Positions 9,319-18,865 of a stretch of DNA of 64,000 nucleotides are shown piece by piece. The stretch covers positions 62,001-126,000 of the forward strand of contig JAXDJO010000003.1 of assembly GCA_034667525.1 (NCBI GenBank), given 5' to 3'. Made by a program: the position numbers and the translations under genes. Numbering within the stretch: the stretch's first letter is position 1; each line of letters starts with the position of its first letter. The stretch comes from DATAPE01 sp034667525 (GTDB lineage Bacteria > Actinomycetota > CADDZG01 > WHSQ01). The notes below the pieces were generated by a model. The model searched no databases and was not told the origin of the DNA. It worked only from the letters and a program-made list of their open reading frames with translations.

Positions 9319-10257
9319 CTAGAAATCCTGCTGGTTGAGAGTCAGATCGAGCTCCTCCAGCTTGGCCTTGACCTCGTCGATCGACTTTTGCCCGAAGTTG
9401 CGGATCTCGAGCAGGTCTCCTTCGGTCTTCTGCACCAGCTCGCCCACCGTGGTCACGCCCTCCCGCTTCAGGCAGTTGTAGGAGCGCACGGTGAGGTCGA
9501 GATCTTCGATCGGTTGCGCCAGCACGCCGGATACTTCATCGCTCCCCGGCTCGGGGCCGAGATCCAGGCCGGGGCCGTCGCCGATCGACGCGAACAGACC
9601 GAAGAGGTTGACCATGGTCGCTCCGGCCGCAGCAACAGCGTCGCGCGGCGAGATCGAGCCGTCGGTCTCCACATCGAGGATCAGCCGGTCTCGGTCCATC
9701 ATCTGCTCGAAGCGCGCCGGTTCTACCTCGTAGGTCACTCGCCTCACGGGCGAGAAGATCGCGTCGATCGGGATGGTACCGATCGCTTCTTTCGTTCCGG
9801 AGGGGGCCGGTACGTAACCGCGGCCCTGCTCGACCCGAAGCTCGAGACCCAATGACGCCTTCTGCGTCAGCGTCGCGATGTGGTGGTCGGGGTTGAGCAC
9901 CTCGATCCCGGCCGGCACCTGGATGTCCTTGCCCGAGACCGTCCCTGCTCCCTGGGAACGGAGGTAGACGGTGGTGGGTTCTTCGTTTTCGCTGCGGATC
10001 ACCAACTCTTTCAGGTTGAGCACGATGTCGGTGACGTCTTCGGTGACACCCTCGATCGTGGAGAACTCGTGGAGCACCCCATCGATCTTCACTCGCGTGA
10101 TCGCCGCCCCCGGAATGGAAGAAAGCAGCGTCCTCCGCAGCGAGTTACCGAGTGTGTAGCCGAAGCCGGGCTCAAGCGGCTCAATGACGAACTTGCGCCG
10201 GAACTCCGATATCTCTTCCTCGGTGATATGGGGGCGCTGAACGATCAACAGATCCAA
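9319..10257 (-). CDS. rpoA: DNA-directed RNA polymerase subunit alpha
   Basis: Dimerises to scaffold RNA polymerase; its C-terminal domain contacts upstream DNA and activators. The 312 residues show the N-terminal dimerisation domain ([20 protein letters not shown]) and the C-terminal helix-hairpin-helix region ([16 protein letters not shown], then [17 protein letters not shown]). The start is TTG 10257, since the only nearby ATG is out of frame and AGGAGA sits 4 nt upstream of the TTG. The gene follows rpsD, as in standard alpha operons. Confidence 0.98.
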   Translation of the reverse strand: MDLLIVQRPHITEEEISEFRRKFVIEPLEPGFGYTLGNSLRRTLLSSIPGAAITRVKIDGVLHEFSTIEGVTEDVTDIVLNLKELVIRSENEEPTTVYLRSQGAGTVSGKDIQVPAGIEVLNPDHHIATLTQKASLGLELRVEQGRGYVPAPSGTKEAIGTIPIDAIFSPVRRVTYEVEPARFEQMMDRDRLILDVETDGSISPRDAVAAAGATMVNLFGLFASIGDGPGLDLGPEPGSDEVSGVLAQPIEDLDLTVRSYNCLKREGVTTVGELVQKTEGDLLEIRNFGQKSIDEVKAKLEELDLTLNQQDF

Positions 10258-10317
10258 TGCATCTCCTCTCCTGGGTGAAGCTTTTTCTTCGGCAACTGGC
10301 GGCGCCGAAGCAGTCTC

Positions 10318-10941
10318 TTACTTCGAGTAGAACTCGACTATCAGTTGTTCCTGGACGGGAGCATCGATCTGCTGCCGTTCGGGAAGCGCTCGAACCTCGA
10401 TGGCGAGTTCCCTGAGGTTGGTGTGAAGCCAATCCGGGATCTCTCGGCCCTCGGCATAAGCAGTGTTCTCCACGATCCTGCCCATCGTCTTGGAGCGCTC
10501 CTTGACGCCCACGACGTCACCGGGTTTCACCCGGAACGATGGGATGTTCACCTTCTTTCCGTTGACGACGAAATGGCCGTGAGAAACGAACTGACGAGCC
10601 ATCGGCCGGTTCATCGCCAGACCCGATCGATACACGACGTTGTCCAGCCGGGACTCGCAGATACGCATCAATTCCTCGCCCGTAACCCCTTTGGCACGAG
10701 CGGCCTCGGCGTAATAACCGCGGAACTGCTTCTCACCGATGCCATAGAAGCGCTTGGCCTTCTGCTTCTCACGAAGCTGGAGGAGGAACTCCGATTCGCG
10801 CACGCGTCCACGACCATGTTCACCGGGAGGCGGGCGGCCCTTCTCGATCGGGCACTTCGGTGATTCGCACCTCGTGCCCTTGAGGAAGAGCTTCATCCGC
10901 TCCCTTCTACATAGTCTGCAAACCGGTCCTGTGTAACGCAA
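10318..10941 (-). CDS. rpsD: 30S ribosomal protein S4, zinc-binding form
   Basis: 16S rRNA-binding assembly protein. I set the start at TTG 10941 (207 aa, RYTGPVCRLCRRERMKLFLK), which matches the family N-terminus and has GGAGAG about 9 nt upstream; a longer ORF from 11001 runs through the end of rpsK. Four cysteines (CRLC, then CESPKC) reproduce the zinc site known from Thermus S4. The S4 RNA-binding domain (ESRLDNVVYRSGLAMNRPMA) follows. The 5' end overlaps nothing but lies within 5 nt of rpsK. Confidence 0.96.
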   Translation of the reverse strand: MRYTGPVCRLCRRERMKLFLKGTRCESPKCPIEKGRPPPGEHGRGRVRESEFLLQLREKQKAKRFYGIGEKQFRGYYAEAARAKGVTGEELMRICESRLDNVVYRSGLAMNRPMARQFVSHGHFVVNGKKVNIPSFRVKPGDVVGVKERSKTMGRIVENTAYAEGREIPDWLHTNLRELAIEVRALPERQQIDAPVQEQLIVEFYSK

Positions 10942-10945
10942 TCGC

Positions 10946-11341
10946 TCACACTCTCCTTCTCTTACGCGGCCTGCAGCCGTTATGCGGAACGGGCGTGACA
11001 TCCTTGATCGCGATCACCTCGAGGCCCGATGCCTGCAGCGACCTGATCGCGGTCTCTCGTCCAGAACCGGGTCCTTTGACCTCGACGTCGACGCGGCGCA
11101 CACCGTGCTCCTGCGCTCGCCGGGAGGCTGCCTCGGCAGCCAACTGGGCTGCGAAGGGGGTGGACTTCTTGGATCCCTTGAAGCCGATATTGCCCGCCGA
11201 CGCCCACGACAGGACGTTGCCTTCCAGGTCACTGATCGAGATGATCGTGTTGTTGAACGTCGACTTGATATGCGCGACGCCGTGCACGATGTTCTTCTTC
11301 TCTCGCCGCCTGGTCTTCTTGGCCTTCTTAGGAGCTGCCAC
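10946..11341 (-). CDS. rpsK: 30S ribosomal protein S11
   Basis: Platform protein of the small subunit. The 131 residues contain [20 protein letters not shown] and the C-terminal block [18 protein letters not shown], both diagnostic. The start is GTG 11341, sharing one base with the TAG stop of rpsM (TAGTG), so translation is probably coupled. Confidence 0.98.
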   Translation of the reverse strand: MAAPKKAKKTRRREKKNIVHGVAHIKSTFNNTIISISDLEGNVLSWASAGNIGFKGSKKSTPFAAQLAAEAASRRAQEHGVRRVDVEVKGPGSGRETAIRSLQASGLEVIAIKDVTPVPHNGCRPRKRRRV

Positions 11342-11724
11342 TACTTCTTCCCCTTGACCTTCTTCTTACCTGCGACGGTCTTCTTGGGACCCTTCCGCGT
11401 GCGTGCGTTCGTATGGGTGCGCTGGCCGTGAACCGGCAAGCCGCGCCGATGACGCAGACCTTGATACGAACCGATCTCGACCTTGCGCTTGATGTTCTGG
11501 TTGACTTCCCGGCGAAGGTCTCCTTCGACGCGATACTGTCCGCCGATCCAGTCCCGGATGCGTACGACCTCTTCATCGGTGAGATCACGCACGCGCGTCG
11601 CGGGGCTAACTCGAGAACCGATGCAGGTCCCCATCGCCTTGGTACGTCCGATCCCATAGATATAGGTCAGTGCAACGTCAAGACGTTTCTCGCGCGGAAG
11701 ATCGACACCTGCGATTCGTGCCAC
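11341..11724 (-). CDS. rpsM: 30S ribosomal protein S13
   Basis: Head protein of the small subunit that contacts the P-site tRNA and the 50S bridge. The 127 residues start [15 protein letters not shown] (GTG 11724) and show [10 protein letters not shown] and the [20 protein letters not shown] block. The tail is lysine-rich. It follows rpmJ after 4 nt and precedes rpsK with a 1-nt overlap. Confidence 0.98.
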   Translation of the reverse strand: MARIAGVDLPREKRLDVALTYIYGIGRTKAMGTCIGSRVSPATRVRDLTDEEVVRIRDWIGGQYRVEGDLRREVNQNIKRKVEIGSYQGLRHRRGLPVHGQRTHTNARTRKGPKKTVAGKKKVKGKK

Positions 11725-11728
11725 TCCT

Positions 11729-11842
11729 CTACCCCTGCCTTTGCTTGTGACGGGGGTTTGAACAGATAACCATCACTCGCCCCCTGCGCCGGATAACTTT
11801 GCACTTGTCACACATCTTCTTTACGCTCGGCCTCACCTTCAT
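11729..11842 (-). CDS. rpmJ: 50S ribosomal protein L36, zinc-binding form
   Basis: A 37-residue protein that stabilises 23S rRNA near the peptidyl transferase region. It starts [14 protein letters not shown] at ATG 11842. Ligands C11, C14, C27 and H32 form the zinc ribbon of the C+ type L36. It stands 6 nt after infA and 4 nt before rpsM, the usual infA-rpmJ-rpsM order. Confidence 0.97.
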   Translation of the reverse strand: MKVRPSVKKMCDKCKVIRRRGRVMVICSNPRHKQRQG

Positions 11843-11848
11843 ATGCGG

Positions 11849-12091
11849 CTACTTGTACCGATAGACCACGCGTCCCCGCGTGAGGTCGTAGGGGGAAAGC
11901 TCCACCAGCACCTTGTCGCCGGGAAGGATCCGGATGTAGTGCATGCGCATCTTTCCCGAGATGTGGGCCAGAACCTTGTGCCCATTCTCAAGCTCCACGC
12001 GAAACATGGCATTGGGCAACGGTTCGATAACCGTGCCCTCGACCTGGATCCCCTCTTCCTTCGGGATCTGCTGCTCTTTGTTCCTCGCCAT
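11849..12091 (-). CDS. infA: Translation initiation factor IF-1
   Basis: Binds the A site of the 30S subunit during initiation. An 80-residue OB-fold protein starting [19 protein letters not shown] (ATG 12091), with [20 protein letters not shown] and [14 protein letters not shown] as in other IF-1 sequences. It is slightly longer at the N-terminus than the usual 72-73 residues. A 189-bp gap separates it from map. IF-1 works with IF-3 in start-codon selection, which matters here because of the many unusual starts in the window. Confidence 0.97.
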   Translation of the reverse strand: MARNKEQQIPKEEGIQVEGTVIEPLPNAMFRVELENGHKVLAHISGKMRMHYIRILPGDKVLVELSPYDLTRGRVVYRYK

Positions 12092-12280
12092 GCGCGCTGT
12101 CCCCGTCCTAGGTTGCCCCGCTGCCCCATACTCCTGCGAAGCTGCGCCCACGGGAGATATCGAAGCACTCGACGGTCCCACGGGCAGCGCCCTTCGAGGC
12201 GCGCGATACCTGGGACCGAGCCGACCAGGAAGGATACCGCAGAGGGGGCAGTCCGGCCACTCCGGTAGAGAAGGCCCCGA

Positions 12281-13036
12281 TCAGCCGGGGGCCCGCGCCG
12301 TTAGCACCTCGTAGCCGTCCGGGGTGATCGCTACGGTGTGCTCGAAGTGGGCCGAGAGCCTCCCATCGGACGTGACCACCGCCCAGCCGTCGCCCAGCAC
12401 CTTTGTGCCGGCTCCGCCTGCATTGATCATTGGCTCGATGGCAAGGGTCATCCCTGGACTGAGCACTTCACGACGGCCCGGAGGGCCATAGTTCGGGATC
12501 CAGGGGTCCTCGTGCAGCGCCCTTCCCACCCCGTGACCGGCGTATTCGCGAACCACCGAGAAGCCCGCCGCCTCGGCGACCTCCTCTACCGCGTGGCCCA
12601 CGTCGCCAAGTCTGTTTCCCGGGCGGCACTGTGCGATGGCGGCGTCAAGGGAGGCCTCGGTGACCTTCAGCAGCTCGGCCGCCGCCGCATCGATCTCGCC
12701 CACGGGGAAGGTCCAAGCTGAGTCCGTATGGAAACCGCGATAGAGAACACCGAAGTCCAGGGAGATCACGTCGCCGTCTGCAAGCCTGGTCCCGTCGGGG
12801 ATGCCGTGGACTATGACGTCGTTGGGAGAAGCGCAGATGGAAGCGGGGAACCCCCGGTATCCCAAGAAGGAAGCTGCCGCCCCCCGCTCTGCGATCGCAT
12901 CGGCAAAAACCCGGTCGAGCTCGGTCGTGGTGACTCCCGGAGCGATGGCTTCCCGCACTCGTTCCAGCGCCCCGACAAGAATCTTGCCGCCCTCACGCAT
13001 CAGGTCGATCTCCTCCGGAGACTTCTTATAGATCAA
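12281..13036 (-). CDS. map: Methionine aminopeptidase, type I
   Basis: Removes the initiator methionine from nascent proteins. The 251 residues hold the five metal ligands in order: Asp in SLDFGV, Asp in FHTDSAW, His in GHGVGR, Glu in AIEPM and Glu in HFEHT, plus the substrate-side His in VHGIPD. The start is TTG 13036 (TTG-ATC-TAT-AAG-AAG) with CGGAG about 5 nt upstream. The normal secY-adk-map-infA order is kept, although a 189-bp gap with a repeat lies between adk and map. Confidence 0.96.
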   Translation of the reverse strand: MIYKKSPEEIDLMREGGKILVGALERVREAIAPGVTTTELDRVFADAIAERGAAASFLGYRGFPASICASPNDVIVHGIPDGTRLADGDVISLDFGVLYRGFHTDSAWTFPVGEIDAAAAELLKVTEASLDAAIAQCRPGNRLGDVGHAVEEVAEAAGFSVVREYAGHGVGRALHEDPWIPNYGPPGRREVLSPGMTLAIEPMINAGGAGTKVLGDGWAVVTSDGRLSAHFEHTVAITPDGYEVLTARAPG

Positions 13037-13106
13037 GCTGGCTCCGATAGCTGCGTTCCATCGGTTTCACCAGTAGCCGGCTACCCGGCGAGGAGGTAGC
13101 GCCTCC

Positions 13107-13170
13107 GGAGGAAGCCTCTGCAGCAGCCGGGTCCGCCGGAGGCGGGCACGGCTGGGAAGCCCGCGACGGA
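13107..13170. repeat. 64-bp dispersed repeat unit (also at 29782 and 29900)
   Basis: This non-coding unit in the adk-map gap starts ggaggaagcctctgcag and ends cccgcgacgga. The unit at 29900-29963 has the same two ends and the same 64-bp length; by hand alignment about 53 of 64 bases agree. A 65-bp version lies at 29782-29846. No gene or good terminator explains it. Confidence 0.7.
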
Positions 13171-13225
13171 GGAGGTGCTGCCCCCGCAGCCGGTTCGTAG
13201 ACCGCGACCTCTCCCGACGAGTAAC

Positions 13226-13864
13226 TCAGAGGGCAGCCCTTACTCGGTCGAAGACTTCGTCCGGGGTGCCCTGTCCCTCGACCTCACGCAGGAGGCCGCG
13301 GTCCCTGTAGTAAGCCTTCAGCGGCTCGGTCTGTAGGTGATAGAGCTCGAGACGGTGGCGGATCTTCTCTTCCTCGACGTCATCGACCCGTTTCACCACC
13401 TGTCCGCCGCAGGTGTCACACGTCCAGTCCACCGCCGGCGGCAGATCGACGTGATAGTTGCGCCCGCACTTCACGCAAACGCGTCGCCCCAGCAACCTGC
13501 GGAGAGAAACGTCCTCCGGGACGTCGATGACGAGCGCCCCATCGAGCTCCGTTCCCAGTCCATCGAGGACGCCGTCGAGAGCACGAGCCTGCTCGATGGT
13601 CCGGGGGAACCCGTCTAGGAGGAAGCCGCCGTTGCAATCAGCCGCCTCCAGCCGCTCGGTCATGACTTCAACGGTGAGAGCATCGGGAACCAGCTCACCC
13701 TCGTCGACGTATTCGCGCACCTTGGCGCCCAGAGCGGTGCCACCCGAGATCGCCCACCTGAAGATGTCGCCGGTAGAGATCGCCGGGATCGAGTACTTCT
13801 GGGCGATCTTCAGGGCTTGTGTCCCCTTACCGGCTCCCTGGGGGCCGAAAAGGACCAGCCTCAC
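13226..13864 (-). CDS. adk: Adenylate kinase, zinc-LID form
   Basis: Catalyses ATP + AMP = 2 ADP. The P-loop GPQGAGKGT is at residues 7-15 of 212, the AMP-binding block STGDIFR follows, and DGFPRT is present. The LID contains two CxxC pairs (VCVKCGRNYH and WTCDTCGG), predicting a structural zinc. The start is GTG 13864. It sits 22 nt after secY, the usual place in spc operons. Confidence 0.98.
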   Translation of the reverse strand: MRLVLFGPQGAGKGTQALKIAQKYSIPAISTGDIFRWAISGGTALGAKVREYVDEGELVPDALTVEVMTERLEAADCNGGFLLDGFPRTIEQARALDGVLDGLGTELDGALVIDVPEDVSLRRLLGRRVCVKCGRNYHVDLPPAVDWTCDTCGGQVVKRVDDVEEEKIRHRLELYHLQTEPLKAYYRDRGLLREVEGQGTPDEVFDRVRAAL

Positions 13865-13886
13865 GCGCGCCTCCGTGCGGAGATCA

Positions 13887-15182
13887 TCATTTAAGGAAGC
13901 CCTCGTAGTGCCGCATGAGCAGCTGCGACTCGATCTGCTTCATCGTTTCGAGGGTGACGCCGACCGTGATGAGGATGGAGGTTCCACCGAAGGGCAGCTG
14001 TTTAATGTTCTGGGTGGCGAAGAAGATCGACGGTAGCAACGCAATCGCGGCGATGAAGATGGCGCCGGGAAGCGTGATCCGCGTAAGGATCCGATCGAGG
14101 TACTCCGCGGTTTGCCGGCCCGGTCTGATGCCCGGCACGAAGCCCCCATACTGCTTCATGTTGTCCGCCACTTCTACGGGGTTGAACGTGATGGCGGTGT
14201 AGAAGTAAGCGAAGAAAACCACCATCAACCCATACAGGATCATGTACACCGGACTCGCCGAGTTCACCAGCGTGTTCGAGATGAAGTTCTGTATGGCCGT
14301 GCTGTGGATCACGTTCTGCAGCAGCGTTGGGATGTAGAGAACGCTCGACGCGAAGATGATCGGGATGACGCCCGCCTGATTGACCTTGAGCGGGATATAG
14401 GTGGAGCTCCCCCCGTACATGCGCCGGCCGACCATCCGCTTGGCGTACTGGACCGGGATCCGCCGTTGGCCCTGTTCCATGATCACGATGGCCACGATCA
14501 CCCCGATCCCCATGAGAAGGATGAAGCTGAAGGTGCCCCATCCTTTCTGCGCCAGGATCGCATGTCCCGAGCTGGGGAGCCGGGAGACGATGGATGTGAA
14601 GATCAGGATGGACATGCCGTTGCCGACCCCGCGTGTGGTGATGAGCTCGCCGAGCCACATGATCAGCGCCGTGCCCGCGGTCAGCGAGACGACGATGAGG
14701 GCCACCCGTGCCATGTTGAAGTTTGGGATGAGGTCGATCGGGGTGCCGTTGTTGTTGGTGATGTTGCCGCTGTGGAAGAGGAATGCGAGACCGGTGGACT
14801 GCATGATCGCCAGGCCCACAGTTAGATAGCGCGTCCACTGGGTGATCTTCTTGTAGCCGCTCTCGCCCTCTTTGGACCATGCCTCGAGCTTGGGGATGAC
14901 GACGGTCAGTAGCTGCATGATGATCGAGGAGGTGATGTACGGCATGATGCCCAGTGCGAAGATCGCCAGCTGCGTCAACGCCCCACCGGAGAACAGGTTG
15001 ATGAACGACAGTGCGCCGGTTTGTATCCCCTGGGAGAATTGCTGCGCCTTCTGTACGTCGATGCCCGGCGTCGGGATATGCGAACCCAGACGGTAGATCG
15101 CGATGATGAGTACGGTGAACAGGATCTTCTTGCGAAGATCGGGGACCCGGAACGCGTTTACGAACGCCTGCAGCAGATTCAT
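13887..15182 (-). CDS. secY: Protein translocase subunit SecY
   Basis: Channel subunit of the Sec translocon. The 431 residues give about ten hydrophobic segments and typical blocks: GSHIPTPGID near the N-terminus, GIMPYITSSIIMQLL in TM2, and the C-terminal region with GTSILITVGVTLETMKQIES and a cytosolic tail ending MRHYEGFLK. Its ATG overlaps the rplO stop (ATGA). Partner subunit SecE is encoded at 41770-42063. Confidence 0.98.
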   Translation of the reverse strand: MNLLQAFVNAFRVPDLRKKILFTVLIIAIYRLGSHIPTPGIDVQKAQQFSQGIQTGALSFINLFSGGALTQLAIFALGIMPYITSSIIMQLLTVVIPKLEAWSKEGESGYKKITQWTRYLTVGLAIMQSTGLAFLFHSGNITNNNGTPIDLIPNFNMARVALIVVSLTAGTALIMWLGELITTRGVGNGMSILIFTSIVSRLPSSGHAILAQKGWGTFSFILLMGIGVIVAIVIMEQGQRRIPVQYAKRMVGRRMYGGSSTYIPLKVNQAGVIPIIFASSVLYIPTLLQNVIHSTAIQNFISNTLVNSASPVYMILYGLMVVFFAYFYTAITFNPVEVADNMKQYGGFVPGIRPGRQTAEYLDRILTRITLPGAIFIAAIALLPSIFFATQNIKQLPFGGTSILITVGVTLETMKQIESQLLMRHYEGFLK

Positions 15183-15634
15183 CTTGCGGGCCCGGTCGGC
15201 AGAACCTCTGCCGTCCCACCGGCAGCTTCGATCTTCGAGCGGGCAGCGGCGCTGAACGCGTGAGCCCTAACGGTCATGGCGCGTCCTAACTCGCCATCAC
15301 CCAGCACCTTGACCGGCTTGCGTCCCTTACGGCGGATCAGCCCTTGCGCCCTCATCTCGTCGGGGCCGATCTCGCTTCCTTCGAAAGCTTCGATCACCGA
15401 CAGATTCACCGGCTCGAAGACGTGCGGACGCGGCGGCTTGAAGCCCTTTAACTTTGGAATCCGTCGGGCGATGGGCATCTGTCCACCCTCGAAGAATGCC
15501 TTGACACCTCCGCGCGCTCTTGTCCCTTTGGTACCGCGACCGGCCGTCCCGCCCTTGCCAGACCCGATGCCGCGGCCGACTCGCATCCGCGCCTTGGTCG
15601 CGCCGGCTGCAGGTTTGAGATCGTGGGGCTTCAT
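15179..15634 (-). CDS. rplO: 50S ribosomal protein L15
   Basis: Large-subunit assembly protein of 151 residues. The N-terminal glycine-rich RNA-binding region (RVGRGIGSGKGGTAGRGTKG) and the following GGQMPIARRIPKLKGF block are diagnostic. It overlaps both neighbours by 4 nt (rpmD upstream, secY downstream). Confidence 0.98.
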   Translation of the reverse strand: MKPHDLKPAAGATKARMRVGRGIGSGKGGTAGRGTKGTRARGGVKAFFEGGQMPIARRIPKLKGFKPPRPHVFEPVNLSVIEAFEGSEIGPDEMRAQGLIRRKGRKPVKVLGDGELGRAMTVRAHAFSAAARSKIEAAGGTAEVLPTGPAR

Positions 15635-15816
15635 CGGTCTATCTCCTCCACGCTAATGAGATGCTCCACCGCCCGAAGCATCCCGACGATCTCGGGTCTG
15701 TCTTCGTGAGTCACTGAATCTCCCAGGCGCTTGAGCCCCAGAGCACGGATAGTGCCCCTCTGCTTCTTGCCCTTGTCCGAGCAAGACCGCACCTGAGTCA
15801 CTCTAAGCGTGGCCAC
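15631..15816 (-). CDS. rpmD: 50S ribosomal protein L30
   Basis: A 61-residue bacterial L30 with the RVTQVRSCSDKGKKQRGTIR and GLKRLGDSVTHEDRPEIVGM blocks (family form LGL.r..s.v...tp.i.GMi). Start GTG 15816, two nt after the rpsE stop; it overlaps rplO by 4 nt. Confidence 0.97.
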   Translation of the reverse strand: MATLRVTQVRSCSDKGKKQRGTIRALGLKRLGDSVTHEDRPEIVGMLRAVEHLISVEEIDR

Positions 15817-15818
15817 GC

Positions 15819-16403
15819 TCAGCCCCTCCCACCGGCCGTGGAGGCCGCCGGCCCGCGCAGCAGATACGAGGGAGCGACTTCCTCGGGTCGCTTGCCTCGC
15901 CTCGCGGCGACCTTGTCCGCGGTCTGCAGGTTCTGCAGTGCCTTGACGGTTGCATGCACGATGTTGATGGGATTATCCGAGCCGAGAGACTTCGACAGGA
16001 TGTCCCGTATCCCAGCGCATTCCACTACCGCTCGCACCGGGCCCCCTGCGATGACCCCAGTACCGGGGGACGCGGGCTTCAGCAGGACGACGGCTCCGGA
16101 GTCCTCCCCGATGATCTCGTGGGGGATCGTGTGTCCCACGAGGGACACCCGGAAGAAACCAGCTTTGGCCTCTTCGATGCCCTTCTGGATCGCAGACGGA
16201 ACCTCCCGCGCTTTTCCGTAGCCGACGCCGACCTGTCCGCTCCGGTCTCCCACGACTGTGAGCGCGGTGAACGAGAACCGGCGGCCTCCTTTGACCACCT
16301 TGGCCACGCGATTGATGGACACGACCCGCTCCTCATACTGAGCGCGATCGTCATCGCCGCCGCGCGATCCGCGGAAGGAACCTCCGCCTCGTCCTCGTCC
16401 CAT
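15819..16403 (-). CDS. rpsE: 30S ribosomal protein S5
   Basis: Decoding-fidelity protein of 194 residues. After a Gly/Arg-rich N-terminal extension of about 20 residues come the S5 blocks [19 protein letters not shown] and [20 protein letters not shown], then [18 protein letters not shown]. The C-terminal part extends about 20 residues past the family core. It lies in the standard rplR-rpsE-rpmD order. Confidence 0.98.
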   Translation of the reverse strand: MGRGRGGGSFRGSRGGDDDRAQYEERVVSINRVAKVVKGGRRFSFTALTVVGDRSGQVGVGYGKAREVPSAIQKGIEEAKAGFFRVSLVGHTIPHEIIGEDSGAVVLLKPASPGTGVIAGGPVRAVVECAGIRDILSKSLGSDNPINIVHATVKALQNLQTADKVAARRGKRPEEVAPSYLLRGPAASTAGGRG

Positions 16404-16433
16404 CAGTTTTCCTCTCCCATCGGTTTTCGGCTC

Positions 16434-16778
16434 CTAGAGATCCAGGCCGCCCTCGCGGGCTCCATCGGCAACTGCCTGGATGCGGCCGTGATACAGGAAT
16501 CCGCCTCTGTCGAACGCAACACGAGTAACGCCCGCGTCCTTGGCCTTTCCCGCCAAGGCCAAGCCCACTGCCTTCGCCCTCGCCTTCGGGTCGTCGCCCT
16601 CGCCATCCTTCAGGGTCGATGCCGCCGCCAGCGTCCGGCCCGCGGCGTCGTCGATAACTTGAGCGTAGACGTGCCGGTTGGACCGGAACACCGCTAGCCG
16701 GGGCCGGTCGGGGGTGCCAACTACCCGCTTTCGCACGCGCCGGTGGCGTCTGTGCCTCAACTGCACGGGATCGCTCAT
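16434..16778 (-). CDS. rplR: 50S ribosomal protein L18
   Basis: 5S rRNA-binding protein, 114 residues. Recognised from [20 protein letters not shown], the [12 protein letters not shown] block and the C-terminal [20 protein letters not shown], which is the diagnostic end of L18. Its ATG shares one base with the rplF stop (TGATG). Confidence 0.98.
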   Translation of the reverse strand: MSDPVQLRHRRHRRVRKRVVGTPDRPRLAVFRSNRHVYAQVIDDAAGRTLAAASTLKDGEGDDPKARAKAVGLALAGKAKDAGVTRVAFDRGGFLYHGRIQAVADGAREGGLDL

Positions 16779-17323
16779 CAGCCCGCTCCCTTGGCGGCTT
16801 TCCCACCTTTGCGCACGATGTGCTCCCCCTCGTAACGAATGCCTTTGGCCTTATAGGGCTCGGGCTTGCGGATGGCGCGGATCTCCGCAGCCGTCTGGCC
16901 TACGAGCTCCTTGTCGATCCCCCGGACGCTGATGCGGGTAGGCGCCGGAACATCGAACTCGATCCCCTGCGGTGCCTGCTTACGCACCGTGTGCGAGAAG
17001 CCCACGGCGATCTCGAGATCGTTGCCCTGCTTGGTTGCACGATAGCCGACCCCGTGGATCTCCAAGCGCTTCTCATAACCTTCCGTGACTCCCTGAACCA
17101 TGTTTGCGATCAAGCTGCGGGTGAGACCGTGCAACGCACGCGCCTCCCGGGTCTCTTTATCCCTCGCGACCCGCAGCTCACCATCGGCTTGCTCCAGGGA
17201 GATGTCCTCCGGTATCGAACGGTCGAGTTCACCCCGCGGCCCCTTCACCCGGACCTCACGGCCTTGCACCGCGATATCGACGCCGGAAGGGATCGGGATG
17301 GGAGCCTGACCTACTCGTGACAT
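16778..17323 (-). CDS. rplF: 50S ribosomal protein L6
   Basis: Binds 23S rRNA near the sarcin-ricin loop. The 181 residues show [16 protein letters not shown] and the C-terminal [19 protein letters not shown] with the basic end. Length is typical. A 12-nt gap follows rpsH. Confidence 0.98.
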   Translation of the reverse strand: MSRVGQAPIPIPSGVDIAVQGREVRVKGPRGELDRSIPEDISLEQADGELRVARDKETREARALHGLTRSLIANMVQGVTEGYEKRLEIHGVGYRATKQGNDLEIAVGFSHTVRKQAPQGIEFDVPAPTRISVRGIDKELVGQTAAEIRAIRKPEPYKAKGIRYEGEHIVRKGGKAAKGAG

Positions 17324-17335
17324 CTGCTTTTCCTC

Positions 17336-17734
17336 CTACCAGACATAGGCGAGAACCTCGCCCCCCACTTTGGCTTGCCGCGCCTGCCTGTCGGTCATGA
17401 GCCCCTGCGAGGTGGAGATGATGGCCACGCCGAGCCCACCGAGAACCCGAGGCAACTCGGTCGCTCCACGGTAGACGCGCCGGCCGGGTTTGGAGATACG
17501 ACGGATCCCCGCTATCGCACGCTCGCGTTCCTCCGAGTAGCGAAGAGTGAGCTTGATGACCGGATGGCCCCCGTTCTCCCCCATCTCGATACCGTCGATG
17601 AAGCCCTCGTCCATCAAGATCTTGGCGATGTTCTCTTTGATCTTCGAGGCCGGGATAGCCACCTCCGGGTGCATCGCGGACGACGCGTTTCGCACACGCG
17701 CGAGCATGTCTGCGATCGGATCCGTCATCGTCAT
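17336..17734 (-). CDS. rpsH: 30S ribosomal protein S8
   Basis: Central-domain assembly protein and, in E. coli, the translational repressor of the spc operon. I start at ATG 17734 (132 aa, [17 protein letters not shown]) since AAGGAGG lies 8 nt upstream; a longer frame reaches into rpsN. The C-terminal block [17 protein letters not shown] is diagnostic. ATG 17728 is an alternative two codons in. Confidence 0.98.
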   Translation of the reverse strand: MTMTDPIADMLARVRNASSAMHPEVAIPASKIKENIAKILMDEGFIDGIEMGENGGHPVIKLTLRYSEERERAIAGIRRISKPGRRVYRGATELPRVLGGLGVAIISTSQGLMTDRQARQAKVGGEVLAYVW

Positions 17735-17747
17735 CGAGTCAACCTCC

Positions 17748-17933
17748 TTACCAAGAAGCCTTCGTGACACCGGGAATCTCGCCAGTGTGCGCCATCTCAC
17801 GGAAACACAGCCGGCACAACCCGAACCGTTTGTAGACCGCGCGGGGCCGTCCGCACCGTCTGCAGCGCGTGTAGCCCCTGACCCTGAACTTAGGCTTCCT
17901 CTCAGCTTTGTTTCGCAAGGCGGTCTTTGCCAT
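17748..17933 (-). CDS. rpsZ: 30S ribosomal protein S14, type Z (zinc)
   Basis: A 61-residue S14 of the short zinc-binding form, starting [16 protein letters not shown]. Ligands form CRRCG and CRLCF. Actinobacteria carry this type in the spc operon, sometimes with a second zinc-free paralogue elsewhere. Two nt separate its start from the rplE stop. Confidence 0.97.
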   Translation of the reverse strand: MAKTALRNKAERKPKFRVRGYTRCRRCGRPRAVYKRFGLCRLCFREMAHTGEIPGVTKASW

Positions 17934-17935
17934 AT

Positions 17936-18514
17936 CTAGCTACTCATCTCCCTCTCTGTGCGCTGCAGCGGAAAGCCCAGTGCGAATAGCAACGCTCTGC
18001 CTTCGTCGTCACTCTTTGCCGAAGTCACTATCGTCACATCCATCCCGCGGGTGTGATCGATGTCGTCGTAGTCGATCTCGGGGAAGACCAACTGCTCGGT
18101 CAACCCGAAGCTGTAGTTGCCCTGACCGTCGAAGGCGCGCGGGTTGAGTCCCCTGAAGTCCCGGATCCGGGGCAGCACTATGGAGGTGAGCCGGTCCAAG
18201 AAGTCCCACATACGGTCTCCCCGGATCGTCACCGAAGCGCCGATCGGCATGCCCTGACGGATCTTGAAGGTAGCGATGGACTTTCGGGCCCTGCGGAGCG
18301 CCGGCTTCTGGCCGGTAATCTTGGTCAGATCGGCCACCGCGCCATCCAGAAGCTTCGCGTCGCGAGAAGCCTCGCCGACACCCATGTTCACTGAGACCTT
18401 CGTGGGGCGGGGGACCTGCATCACGTTGCCGAGCCCCAGCTCGCGCTGAAGCTGCGGAGTGACCTCCGTTTTGTAGCGCTCTTTCAACCGTGGTGTGTAT
18501 CTAGTCGTTGCCAA
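17936..18514 (-). CDS. rplE: 50S ribosomal protein L5
   Basis: 5S rRNA-binding protein of the central protuberance. I place the start at TTG 18514 (192 aa) because TAGGAG lies 8 nt upstream; the first ATG (18544) would overlap rplX by 19 nt. Family blocks are [38 protein letters not shown] and the C-terminal [20 protein letters not shown]. Confidence 0.95.
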   Translation of the reverse strand: MATTRYTPRLKERYKTEVTPQLQRELGLGNVMQVPRPTKVSVNMGVGEASRDAKLLDGAVADLTKITGQKPALRRARKSIATFKIRQGMPIGASVTIRGDRMWDFLDRLTSIVLPRIRDFRGLNPRAFDGQGNYSFGLTEQLVFPEIDYDDIDHTRGMDVTIVTSAKSDDEGRALLFALGFPLQRTEREMSS

Positions 18515-18525
18515 TGCGATCGCTC

Positions 18526-18846
18526 CTATAGCTCCGTGCCGCACTTCTTGCAGATCCGAACCTTTGCTCCCCCGGCGTCGACCCTGTAGCCCAGCCGCGC
18601 CGTTCCGTCGGTGGGGCAGACCAGTGCGACGTTCGAGAGATCGATCGGGATCTCCTTGTGGGTGATGCCGCCTTCCTGACTACCGCGCCTGTTCAACCGG
18701 ATCTTCTCGTGGCGCGTGACGCGGTTGATGCCCTCAACGACAACTCGCCGCTTCTTTGGAAGCACCTGGAGAACGCGGCCGCGAGCGCCCAGATCCTTAC
18801 CGGCGATCACCGTCACCTCATCGCCCCTCTTGATGTTCACACCCAT
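18526..18846 (-). CDS. rplX: 50S ribosomal protein L24
   Basis: Assembly-initiator protein of the 50S subunit, 106 residues. The KOW motif region [20 protein letters not shown] opens the protein, followed by [12 protein letters not shown] and the C-terminal [10 protein letters not shown], which with another Cys (VCPTDG) may bind metal. Confidence 0.98.
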   Translation of the reverse strand: MGVNIKRGDEVTVIAGKDLGARGRVLQVLPKKRRVVVEGINRVTRHEKIRLNRRGSQEGGITHKEIPIDLSNVALVCPTDGTARLGYRVDAGGAKVRICKKCGTEL

Positions 18847-18865
18847 CTGGCACCAACCTCCATCG

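Noticed and set aside
8614..9855. 413-codon plus-strand open frame antisense to rplQ and rpoA
   Set aside because: It has no ribosome-binding site, no domain resemblance and lies fully opposite two essential genes; in GC-rich DNA the complement of a real gene often stays open.
12231..12259. Candidate promoter before infA (TATCCT at 12236-12231)
   Set aside because: The -10 is good but the hexamer 17 nt upstream (TGGCCG) is a poor -35; kept only as a note.
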